The notes beneath the pieces were generated by a model. That model did no database searches, was not told the origin of the DNA, and was given only the letters and a program-made list of their open reading frames with translations. This document shows, piece by piece, positions 22,471 through 31,717 of a stretch of DNA of 64,000 nt; position 1 is the first letter of the stretch; every line of letters starts with the position of its first letter. This stretch comes from Symsagittifera roscoffensis (taxonomy: Eukaryota; Xenacoelomorpha; Acoela; Convolutidae): NCBI RefSeq assembly GCF_963678635.1, contig NC_087065.1:34837807-34901806 (forward strand), in the 5' to 3' direction. The position numbers and the translations under genes are program-made.

Positions 22471-23545
22471 TGTAACATGGTTGTTTGTTTACTGCCTCGA
22501 TTATCTCTTGACTTAAGTCTTAGGATAATGGGAAATTTAGGTTTAATGGGTGCATTATTCGTGGGGTTAAGGTTTCAATTTTCCTAAACAATTAGTTCTT
22601 ACGGTTTTTGTGTAGTTATCCTAACTTGGGGCATAGATTTGCGTGGTTGACGGGTTTGAGAGAGAGTATATCAATTCGTGAGAATGATTTTTTCTCTCGT
22701 GACTAGGTTTTATTTTATGATGGACTTAACTAATCTTACTCAGGGGTTGTGATGTGTGATCAAGGGTTGGAGAACATTAAATCAATCCACAAGTTTCAGG
22801 TATAATTAGAACACAGGTAGATCGTTAGATACTATTTTATGACTTACTATTTATTTAAGAGTTTTAGCTTGGGTCATCTGAGAGGAGGCGCGCAAGTGAA
22901 GGATGAGTAACCAATTTTCTTCACTGTCTATCTTAATTAAAATGGTTAGTTTTTCATAAATTTTTTATTATTCCTGTGTCGCTTATAAGGGTTGGATAGT
23001 GAATCGACGTTTGAGGTCGTTAGACACTTTCAAAATTATGGGTTGGGGAGAACAAAATTTTTCTGATTTGATCGAAAGCCAGCCTTGATGATCAGAAACT
23101 GAATAAGGCAAACTAAATTTTAAGTGAAATTTAAGATCCAAGGAAAGCCTTGATGATCTGTTTATGAAAAAAGTGACTTATATAAAAGCATGGATAAGCC
23201 TTGATAAGTTTTTATGTAAGAGTTGAAGTTTAGATGATATTAGTTTTTTGAACTTAAGCTGTTATGTTTTAGGTGATGAAGCCGAGATGAAAAAAAGATG
23301 ATGTACATGAATTCATGAAAGTAACAATAAAATTTAATACTAAATAATTTTTCTATTGTTTAATCAATATTTAATTTATTCAAAAATTTTGACTTACTGC
23401 AGCTTTTGGGAAGTACGACTTGGGTCATTTTATCAGTCGGTGTTGTTTAAATATTCTTTTAGCACCAAATGAGTTGTTGAAGAACTATTCATCAAATAAT
23501 TTTCATGTCAATAAATGAAAATATAAATTTGCTGCATAAAGTATT
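22471..23545 (-). promoter_or_regulatory. leader of copy A between leader ORF and ORF0
   Basis: No coding frame is supported. On the minus strand it contains repeats of a GATCATCAAGGCT motif (near 23143-23160 and 23081-23100). These are also present in the plus-copy leader (30927-30945), where the surrounding TCCTTGGATCTT is shared as well. Confidence 0.5.
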
Positions 23546-23785
23546 TTAAAAACAAAAAACTTGTTCCGGTTTTCGTCGTACTATCATATAGTAGATTGGT
23601 CCGTTTTCTGATCGTTGTTCACACCTTGATCTTGTTCTTCTTGCAATACCTGGTATTTCTCGTATTGTTTGGAAAATTGGCGTAGATTTATTGAGACGTT
23701 TAGACATTTCTATTAAACAGTCTATTCCATCTAACCTTTTAGCAATTTTGCAATTGTTTAATTCTAAGTTAGTTAAGGTCTTATT
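23546..23785 (-). pseudogene. leader ORF of copy A
   Basis: The frame reads LTNLELNN, then CLIEMSKRLNKS, PIFQTIREIPGI, ARRTRSR, and VRRKPEQVFCF before a stop. The plus copy at 30331-30605 has a colinear match with LIEMSLRLNRSEPIF, ELPGIGRR and VVRQKP. It begins just after the PBS and contains no visible ATG at its start in this copy. The family is not recognised; the leucine spacing hints at a leucine-rich-repeat-like segment. Confidence 0.5.
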
Positions 23786-23787
23786 CC

Positions 23788-23805
23788 AGACTTATTGTCG
23801 CACCA
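23788..23805 (-). promoter_or_regulatory. primer binding site, copy A
   Basis: Two bases after the LTR end, the minus strand reads TGGTGCGACAATAAG. The plus copy reads TGGTGCGACCATAAATC at 30287. The initial TGG and the conservation support a PBS; the tRNA is not assigned. Confidence 0.65.
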
Positions 23806-23807
23806 GA

Positions 23808-24208
23808 TGAGTTATGACCTTTGGTCGGTGCTCATAAAGTAATTTCAAATCAGGTTTACAGTCTGTTCGTCACGCTATCCTTTTTTCGGCCAGATAGATT
23901 TGTGCAACTTCTTGGTCTAAAACCAATCTTAATCTTACTATTATATCTCCTAGTCTCAATAGATCTAGTGTATATTGGTTTTTGCGAGTTAGTTCTTGGA
24001 GTTTATCGAGAAAGAGAACAGCTTTAGTCTAAGATTTGTTCAAATGGTTCTGGTGCTGAAACTACAAGTAGTTTCAGCATGTACAAATAAGGTCAATGTT
24101 AGAGATGGAATATGATTTGTTAGTTAGTAATATTTTATAGTGATAGTTTTATTAATAATATAATTGAATTTTTATCCAATTATAAAAACTAGTTTAGAAT
24201 TGGTTCCA
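23808..24208 (-). repeat. 5' LTR of copy A
   Basis: On the minus strand it begins TGGAACC and ends TAACTCA (401 bp), matching the LTRs at 29875-30284, 54220-54616 and 56681-57077. It contains the perfect hairpin GCTGAAACTAC-TT-GTAGTTTCAGC (24055-24078). One stem pair in this hairpin has changed in a compensatory way relative to the plus copies. Confidence 0.85.
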
Positions 24209-25046
24209 CTAGATGCGAATTGGTTTAGAATTGGTTCAAATAGGTCACTATCTCTCCTCTTAACAGTACAGTTCAACTGGAGCTTAACCATTTTTTTTTG
24301 ATAAATATGATTAGGAGAGAAATGTAGATTGAAAATGTTTCTCTGTTGGAGGCTAACAAAAAACTGCCACAAGTATAGCTGTATTTTCTAGCATCTCGGA
24401 AGACCGCAAAAAAAACTATATAATTAAAATTAGACTACTCTGCTGCCACATTTACAGATTTATGTTCTGATAAATTATCTACAAACTAGCAAAATTTTCT
24501 TCGCATAAATTGGTACTAAAAATTGATACCATTTCTTTTTATTTGATATCAGCTTCGTTATGGTTAGCATTTGGTTTTCACTAAATATTGAATTCCTAAA
24601 ACAAAAACGTTAATGATTTTTTGCAGAACTTCATTCAAAATTGATTGCAGTCATCTTTTCAAGTGATCTCAGCATCGTAAAATAAACCTTGGCGGAAACG
24701 TTTATTTTTAATGTGCAGTTGCAAAGAAGTTTATTTTTTGATAAACATCTTTCATTATTCAGCAAGGAAAGACGGTTGCTATGCACGAAGCACCTGTGCT
24801 GCATGCATAGCACCCTTCTCTCCTTGTTGAATAATAACAGATCTTTATAAAAACAACTTCGCTGCACCTGCATACAAGTGCTCTGACCAGATAGACTTAA
24901 GATAGATATATCAAAACTTTAAAAAAAACCGTCTGCTGCTTCTCTCAATATAGAGAACGAATCAATTAAGTGAGCAATTCCTTTGACTTGTATTCTTTAA
25001 ACTAGTATCAAAACCTATTTGAAAAATATTTTTGAGATCTTGAGTC
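24209..25046. other. intergenic DNA with an imperfect hairpin
   Basis: AT-rich, with no supported gene. 24712-24872 forms an imperfect inverted repeat of about 160 bases. The left arm begins GTGCAGTTGCAAAGAAGTT and the right arm reads back as GTGCAGCGAAGTTGTTTTT. The centre is near the palindromic-like TATGCACGAAGCAC...GCATGCATAGC. Confidence 0.55.
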
Positions 25047-26315
25047 ATGTCAGTTTTTACTAGAATCCAATTTTTGCTGTTTTTGTTACCTTTTATTATT
25101 TGGGGCCAACATCCGCTTGTCCGCAGGTTTCGTTTTTTTCGGGCGTTTCCAGGAATTCTTTTATCAACTGAGTTTATTCTCAAGCAAGTTAATAACATCA
25201 ATCAAATTACATGCGTCAAACGCTGCTATTTCGACAAAAACTGCATAAGTATCGCTTACGGAAGACGTTTGTGTATTTTGTTCGCAACAGATCCAAGAGC
25301 ACAGTTGAATGAAAGCTCGCTAATCAGAACAGATAATTCACCTCTCACTATGTATATAGTATCTACTGATTTGGCGATACCTTGCTATGTTGGCAACATT
25401 GCGGCTTATTCTGATTCGGATTTGGAAAAATGCAACTTCGAGGAAAAAACGACTGATTCGAGATGCTTTGAATGGTCGGAGTGGAACTCAGTATTTCATA
25501 CAACATGTGATGGAAACGCGAACTTTGTTCAGCGGAGAACCCACGCTACAAACTGTACTCGGCCATTTTTTAGGGGAGAGACAGCAAACTGCTCCGAGAC
25601 GTGGTTCAAAGTTCCTCTAATTCTGAACGGCCAAGCCACAAAAGACTTCGAACAAGCCAGTTCATTTTGCCACGCTGAAGGGAAACACCTGTTCACAGGT
25701 TCAGTTGCAACTTTTGATGCACAGAACAGGAAAATGCTAACAATTTTGTTCAACAAAAACAAAAAGCATGACCAGTTGTAACAGACTGTTGCCAAAGTTG
25801 AAAAACTTTCTGATCAAACTTTTATACAAAGCAACAGCTCACTTCCCATTTAAAAGTTTTTTTGAATATCAATTCAAACAGTTTTTCAGTAAATTCAACT
25901 CATTTGACTGGCTTTAGAACAACCTCGAAAAATGTTAGAGAGCTTTTTTGAACGTGCGAATTGGTTTTTCTGAAGATCGGCAACAGAGAAATCGGCAAAG
26001 TAAATTGAACTTAAAAAGGTCAAAATTATATTTATCGGCTCGATTTTTCTGGACTGAAATCAATCAAACTGGTCCCTTTTTGTATAGACATTGCTAAAAA
26101 TTATTTATTTTAGCTATGGTGCTTTTTCGATTGAATTTTGTTCAGGTTTGCACTGGATCTACGAAGAAAGTTTCCAACAGACGGGCTTCTTTTGGACTGG
26201 ATTCAAGCGCGAGGGGTCTTCTAACGAATATTGGGACCAGAATAACCAGGGACAAATTCTGAAAAAGGGCTGCAGCAATGTTTGGTCTCCAGGGGAGCCG
26301 GATCAACCCAATGAC
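25047..26315 (+). CDS. secreted PAN/TSP1/C-type-lectin-like gene fragment (two exons visible)
   Basis: The first frame (25047-25781, 244 aa) starts with a signal peptide (IQFLLFLLPFIIWG). A PAN/apple-like cysteine pattern follows (CVKRC, CISIAY, CIL at about 56-77). Next is a degenerate TSP1-like module (FEWSEWNS, TTCDG, QRRTHATNC, about 142-182), then the start of a C-type lectin domain (FEQASSFCHAEGKHLF, VATFDAQNR). The lectin domain continues at 26146 after a TTGTTCAG acceptor with FWTGFKR, YWD and SPGEPDQPND. The donor site is not canonical in the matching phase. The expected final exon with the last two CTLD cysteines was not found, so the gene is truncated, incomplete or a pseudogene. 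An extracellular carbohydrate- or matrix-binding role is inferred. Confidence 0.6.
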
Positions 26316-26559
26316 ATTTTGACTATATACAGGGCGGTACATTACAACATTAACCTCCCCTTAAAAAAGAAAATACAGGTTGAGAAGTATCGAAGTCAAT
26401 CAACCATCGTATTCTCCACGCAGGCTCTGAAGGGCATCAAAATAAAGATAAGACTATTAACTAAACACATCAAATCATATCGAATCAAATATTTTGTAAA
26501 TCAATCACGATGAAAGCTAATCAGTTTTATTTTGGTCTTCAACATCGCCCGTCACCAGC

Positions 26560-26945
26560 GGATTAAGGGTGGGGGGCTCCGATCTCTCAGGGACTCGACC
26601 CCCTGCCGACATAAAGGTTTCCCCTTTGTACTATTTCGAGATCTCCATTTTTGGCTGACAGACGCCAATATAAATTTATTTTGAGTTGGAAGTGCGCGCC
26701 GAAAAAAAAACGCAATTCTTAGGTCAAATGTTTCGAAAAAAGGCCCAAAACACCTTTTTGGCCTGTTTTTTTTTCGAAATTTTCTCCTGCGGCGTAGAAA
26801 TTTTCAAAAAAACAGGGCCTTCAAACTGATTTGTCAGAGCTCCAAAAATCATTTAGGACGACCTAAAATTAAGTCGATCAAATTTTCGAGTTTTTTTTTG
26901 AAATCACCCCCTCGAGAAAATCGTAGATCCGGTCCTGTCGCACGT
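26560..26945. repeat. dispersed repeat, copy 1
   Basis: This is related to 28583-28922 in the same orientation. Shared tracts include CCTGCCGAC, TTTGTACTATTT, GAGAT.TCCATTTTTGGCTG, and GCGCGCCGAAAAAAA. The copies are diverged by substitutions and small indels. No coding frame is present. Confidence 0.7.
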
Positions 26946-28582
26946 AATGCTTTATGTTACCGGTGTAGGTCGTCGCTGGTTTAATAACCCTTAATTGACT
27001 CAATTTGGAGCCCCAAGCAAAGTTTTGTTCAAGATCTGTTAATTATCGGTAATTTAAACATAACGACATTAAATGAATAACATCTAAAAAAAACAAAGTA
27101 ACCATTTTTCGTGTAAAGAAAAATCACTGCGTTCCTGAATCTCATTTTCTGTATATTTTTTTGATGGCAAAATGACTTTAATCAGATGATTCAAACGCAA
27201 AATCTAATTCTACCTAGTTTTGCGCCATGTGACGTCATTACCTTAAGCGCGAATATCCTCCTCCGCCAATGGAGCGAAAACTAGTGCGTGTTTTATGGCC
27301 GGTCGAATTAGGTTCCCGTGGTAGGTCGTGACTATGGTGGATCGGCCTACATTATCTTTTCCATAATTAAGGGTTTCAATAAGGGCCAAAGTGTACTGTC
27401 GCCAAGATTGTAAGAGCCAAGATTGTAAGAGCCAAATAAGAGCTAAAGTGTACTTGTTTTATCGCCAAGATTGACTGCCATTTGTTAGTCCACAATATTC
27501 ATATGTGTATTTCAACTATCTTTGATTGATGCTTTTGCTGCCAAATGATGAAACATTGTGGATGAAAAACATCAGTTAATTTCTTGCAGTTAAATGAGGG
27601 AGTAAAAGCTTCCTTTTTCTTCTAAATACTTGACTGCTAGCAAAACTCCTGATTTTTTGAGCTTTTTTTTTAAACTGCGTAACATTTAAAGTACGTTTAA
27701 GTTCAATATTAGGTGAGGGAAAAAAGTGGCGTCAATAGAGGAGCTATTGTAATCTATCGCCTGCTATCATCCAGTTGGGGGCAAGCGGCGACCGATGGCC
27801 TCCATGGTAATCCAACTCCCGTTGTTCATCTATCGACAGTGGTATGTGACGACTGGGTTCTTGAGGAGTCCTTCACATGCGCAGGGGAATTCTTCTCTCT
27901 CGTGTAGATAATACCCGAAGAACCATGCTTGAACATCACAGGAGCCATAGAACAGAAATCAACGTAAAACAGGATGCAAACACGGCAAACGTCCAATGAA
28001 ACCTTAAGTTTGCATAAACCAAACTTTGGAAACCATTATTGTGCCGTTACTTTATTGCAATTTCGGATTGAAACATTATCATCGATTAATTATTTAAATT
28101 GAGTGCCAACTTTTGTTGAAAAATAAGTTGCTTGTTTAGACTTTAGACAATTTATGTTAAAATTGAAAAAACATTCTGTAAAACCTGCAATTTACTGCAA
28201 TAAGAACTTAACAATGACTGTAGATATATAGTCTTTTAATTAATGTAATTTTTTTAAATTTAGAGAACCGCATTAGAGAATCAGATTATTTGTTTGCAAG
28301 TTAGAAAAAGGCTGACATGATTTATTTTTTCAATTCAGAAGTGAGAAGTAAAGTTATTTCAAACACTTTTAAACGAGCAATTCAAAAAGGTAACCACACC
28401 ATAATTTCCTGGAAACTAATTCAGATCGAACCCCTGGGGGGGGGGGTCTCATATATATATACAGGGGCTCATAATTTGACATGTGAAAAATTTTCGTGAA
28501 GTTGAGCACATATTTTTCTAATTTCTACGTCGTTCACAATTTCAGTGAGTTGATGCAAGGTCAAAACTACCATCGAGTTTAG
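26946..28582. other. non-coding interval
   Basis: No gene, RNA gene or clear mobile element is recognised. Minor features are a short tandem repeat of AAGATTGTAAGAGCC (27407-27440) and a poly-G/(AT)n tract near 28434-28465. Confidence 0.5.
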
Positions 28583-28922
28583 ATGGGGGGTGGGGGAAGA
28601 GTACGCCTTGATCCTCCTCAGGGATTCAATCACCTGCCGACCCAAAGGGTACCCCTTTTGTACTATTTTGAGATATCCATTTTTGGCTGTTGGATCCTAA
28701 GAAACTTTTAAAGGCGCCAATACTGATTAATTTTGAGGGGAAGCGCGCCGAAAAAAACTTATAATTTTGGTCAAAGTTTTCAAAAAAGAGCCTGAAAACG
28801 CCTTTTTTGCACTATTTTTTCGAAAGCTTTTGCCTGCGCGCCAAAATTGTGGCCCAATCAGTGTCTTTTTAGTGTTTTGAGAGAGCTCAGAAAATCAACT
28901 TAGTCGACCTCCCACCCTCGAG
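28583..28922. repeat. dispersed repeat, copy 2 (cut by N gap)
   Basis: This is the second copy of the 26560-26945 repeat. It is interrupted on the right by the assembly gap, so its true end is unknown. Confidence 0.7.
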
Positions 28923-29122
28923 NNNNNNNNNNNNNNNNNNNNNNNNNNNNNNNNNNNNNNNNNNNNNNNNNNNNNNNNNNNNNNNNNNNNNNNNNNNNNN
29001 NNNNNNNNNNNNNNNNNNNNNNNNNNNNNNNNNNNNNNNNNNNNNNNNNNNNNNNNNNNNNNNNNNNNNNNNNNNNNNNNNNNNNNNNNNNNNNNNNNNN
29101 NNNNNNNNNNNNNNNNNNNNNN
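28923..29122. other. assembly gap (200 N)
   Basis: Exactly 200 N bases, which looks like a fixed-size placeholder. Open frames reported through it are meaningless. Confidence 0.99.
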
Positions 29123-29874
29123 CCATTTTGGTCGAATCATGAGTTGAACACTTCAGCTAGGCCTTCTCGTGGCAGTACTGTAAATGATCAACAAATATGA
29201 AAAATATCTAGCAAACAGAACATTAAAAACACATTTATCCCGGATTGTTTCTCAATTTGCATCATTTGATAGGTTTGCATGTAAAAACACTACAATTGTT
29301 TTTTTCTTATTCAGCTTTGGGAGAAATTCTTCCTTTAGTTGTCCTTTTATTCGAATAATTTTGTTTTAAACTTAGTAACTTTTGTGTGATTTGAATTTTT
29401 CTTAGCTTTCAGTGTTTTTGGTAACATTCTGTCGCTGCCTTAAATATTGGCCTTAGATTTTTACTTTGAGACATGTAGACATTCTCAGGGCGGTCCTGTA
29501 TATGATCAGCAAATAAGTTGGTCTAGCATACTGCGCATTAAACGTATTTGGTATTTAAACGCATTTGGCATTAAACGTAACTGCGCATCAAATTCTGGAT
29601 TTTTTTGCAGTATGCATCTCTTTACAGCTTGCAAGCAAAAAACACACAAATCCCATATCTAAATGTCATCTCCACTGTATGTTTCGACTTTCAGATCGAC
29701 TATAGGCCCGCGCGACAATGGATTTTTGGTTGAACTTTGACATCTGGTTTGACCCAGTTCGACTATCTGTTTCGACCAAGCTTGACTTTCTGTTTCAAAC
29801 CAGTTCGACCGTTTTAATTTGCGAAATCGGTCGAATCATGAATCGAACACCTCATCCCGGGCGATTCTTCGTTG
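29123..29874. other. non-coding flank 5' of the plus-strand element
   Basis: No coding sequence is supported. It contains short internal repetitions, such as GGTCGAATCATGA at 29129 and 29829 and CATTTGGCATTAAACGT-like units at 29535-29590. The last four bases (GTTG, 29871-29874) match the four bases after the LTR at 54616. Confidence 0.5.
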
Positions 29875-30284
29875 TGGAACCTGATCTAAACTACATTTTA
29901 TAATTGGATAAATTGGATATTTTACCACTGTAAAATATTTAATATTAACCATTCATAATCCATCTAACTAACAACCCACTTATTTGTAAGTGCTGAAATT
30001 ACTTGTAATTTCAGCACCAGAGAGATTTGAATTTAACTTAGAAATTAGTTGCCTCTCCAAGAGAACTTCAGCTGCCGCAATAAACCAGTATACCCTAGAT
30101 CTATTGAGCCTAGCAGAGATTAGTTAAACACCCTGAGACTAGTAAGTAAAAGAGTAAGATTAGGATCGGTATTAGACTAAGAAGTTGCACGAATCTATCC
30201 GGCCGAAAATAAGATAGCGTGACGAGCAGACGGTGTACCCTATCCAAAATTACTCTATGAGTTAACCACAGCGGTTCTAACTCA
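29875..30284 (+). repeat. 5' LTR of the plus-strand element
   Basis: It starts TGGAACC and ends TAACTCA. It contains the 13-bp-stem hairpin at 29990-30017 and an AATAAA polyadenylation-type signal at 30079-30084. It differs from the 3' LTR mainly by an indel-rich stretch near 29893-29930 and scattered substitutions. Confidence 0.87.
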
Positions 30285-30286
30285 TC

Positions 30287-30304
30287 TGGTGCGACCATAA
30301 ATCT
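30287..30304 (+). promoter_or_regulatory. primer binding site, plus-strand element
   Basis: TGGTGCGACCATAAATCT lies two bases after the LTR, with the same spacing in copy A. The complement would be a tRNA 3' end reading ...GGTCGCACCA, which looks tRNA-like, but the tRNA is not identified. Confidence 0.65.
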
Positions 30305-30371
30305 CGAATAAGACCTTAATAGCTTAGAACTAACCAAATATAGATTAGAAATTAGACAAAACATTTTCAAA

Positions 30372-30605
30372 ATGTTACACGATAATAATTTAATTGAAAT
30401 GTCTCTACGACTCAATAGATCAGAGCCAATATTCCGAACGATACTAGAACTACCCGGAATTGGAAGAAGACCTCGGACAAGAGACGATATACGACTAAGT
30501 AGAAACTTACCATTTAGTTTTATGGTTGTACGGCAAAAGCCAACACAAACTTTTGTATTTAAAATCTTATTAGCAATGAATTTAGATTTTCATTTGCAAA
30601 CATAA
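30372..30605 (+). CDS. conserved leader ORF (77 aa)
   Basis: The ATG at 30372 opens a 77-codon frame. The colinear match with copy A (LIEMS.RLN.S.PIF, .PGI.RR.R.R, VVR.KP) covers about 55 residues. The open frame extends upstream of the ATG to about 30331 (SLELTKYRLEIRQ) without a start codon. Position, immediately after the PBS and about 650 bases before ORF0, suggests a 5' accessory ORF. Alternatively it could be a captured host fragment in the leader. The protein is short, with a basic central RRPRTR cluster. No family is recognised. Confidence 0.5.
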   Translation: MLHDNNLIEMSLRLNRSEPIFRTILELPGIGRRPRTRDDIRLSRNLPFSFMVVRQKPTQTFVFKILLAMNLDFHLQT

Positions 30606-31255
30606 AATTTTGAAGTAAATCTTCATGACCATTTCAGGCGCTAAACAAAATTATTAATGTACAATAACGATTGATAAAAAGATCTCAGATCGTTTTCTTA
30701 ATTTCTGCAGTATTATATAAAACATATTTGAAAAATATTTATTGAAAATAAAAATAAAAATTAGTAGCATGACAATAAATTGTTAGTAATCATAAATCAT
30801 CCTGTTGTTCCAGCTTCATCACCTAAATATAACAGCAATCATAAGCTCACTAATATCATTCAAAACTAAACCTTTTTATTAAATAAATTTAAACCATTTT
30901 AAATCTAAATTCACTTAATTTTAAAAATCAGATCATCAAGGCTTATCCTTGGATCTTAATAAATTTTCTATCTCACTAAATTAAAAACCTGATCATCAAG
31001 ACCTGATCATCACTTGCGTTCTAATTATACCTGAACCTTGTGGATCGATTTACTATTCTCCAACCCTTGAACACAATCACTACCTCTAAGTAAGATTAAG
31101 TAAGTTAACACCTTAGCTTAGACTAGCCACGAGAAAGTAAAAAATTAACCCTGAACAAAAAGACCCAGGTTAAGCTAACCAAAAAATTGTAAGGACTAAC
31201 AGTCTAAGGAAATAGAAATAACTAACAACTTCTTGCATCCCTCATCCTAAACCTT
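30606..31255 (+). promoter_or_regulatory. leader of the plus-strand element
   Basis: Non-coding. It carries GATCATCAAGGCTTATCCTT at 30930-30949 and two related GATCATCA units near 30991-31013, shared in sequence and order with copy A. It may include packaging or dimerisation signals, but this is inference. Confidence 0.45.
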
Positions 31256-31717
31256 ATGTCATTCAAAAATTTAGAAAATAAACAAACAATCGTTTTACAC
31301 AACTGTGAAATAGATAACAAAAAATATGATCTTGTAATCACAACTCATACACAAACAGTTGGATACATTAGAACAAAACGCCAAACAAGAAAAAGGAAAA
31401 TTATAAACAAAAAAAGACAAATCACACGAAAAAGATTTTCAAAAAATAAAAACGCATATTCTGAATCAGAAGCCAGCACTTTAGACGAACTATACAAATT
31501 AAAAGAATCAATAGATAAAAATTGTCCCATCCATGATCAATTATATTTTTCCGACTCAGAAACAACTTCAAGTTCATCAAAAAGAGGAAAAAGAAGAATA
31601 AAAAAGCAATATAAACACAAACCAGTACACTTGTATAATTGGAATCAACCAATTAGACACATCAATAGTTATATATTAACAGTCATCAAACAAAAAAATG
31701 AGCCACACTCAAAGTGA
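31256..31717 (+). CDS. ORF0: basic, SR/acidic-patch protein (153 aa) overlapping gag
   Basis: An intact 153-codon frame upstream of gag, overlapping the gag-N start (31698) by 20 bases in another frame. It contains an Arg/Lys-rich stretch (TRKRKIINKKRQITRKR, about residues 42-58). Acidic Ser clusters follow (YSESEAST near 66, YFSDSETTSSSS near 98), then a second basic cluster KRGKRRIKKQYKHK near 110. Copy A preserves these blocks in order. Basic RNA-binding and nuclear-localisation-like clusters beside CK2-type acidic serines are reminiscent of regulatory proteins of complex retroviruses, but no homology is claimed. It could also be a gag leader domain reached by frameshifting. Confidence 0.65.
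   Translation: MSFKNLENKQTIVLHNCEIDNKKYDLVITTHTQTVGYIRTKRQTRKRKIINKKRQITRKRFSKNKNAYSESEASTLDELYKLKESIDKNCPIHDQLYFSDSETTSSSSKRGKRRIKKQYKHKPVHLYNWNQPIRHINSYILTVIKQKNEPHSK

Larger units (their letters stand above)
1..24208 (-). mobile_element. Ty3/Gypsy-like env-bearing retroelement, copy A (decayed, 3' end off window)
   Basis: Reading the minus strand from 24208 downward gives a 5' LTR, PBS, leader ORF, ORF0, gag, protease, RT, RNase H, integrase, small membrane ORFs, env and ORF4. This is the same order as the plus-strand element at 29875-54616. The first bases of the window match the plus element near 52315, so only the last few hundred bases and the 3' LTR are missing. The copy carries many stops and frameshifts, an internal 847-bp duplication (9527-10373) and a nested BEL/Pao insertion (11528-20803). 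It is much more diverged from B and C than they are from each other, which makes it a useful comparator for deciding which ORFs are real. Confidence 0.88.

Noticed and set aside
28887-29140. Open frames spanning the N gap
   Set aside because: Most codons are N; no information.
30110-30415. Open frame on the opposite strand of the LTR (also at 23821, 54442-54732 and 56903-57193)
   Set aside because: It is antisense to the LTR and shared only because the LTR DNA is shared; the downstream parts differ completely. No independent evidence of coding.
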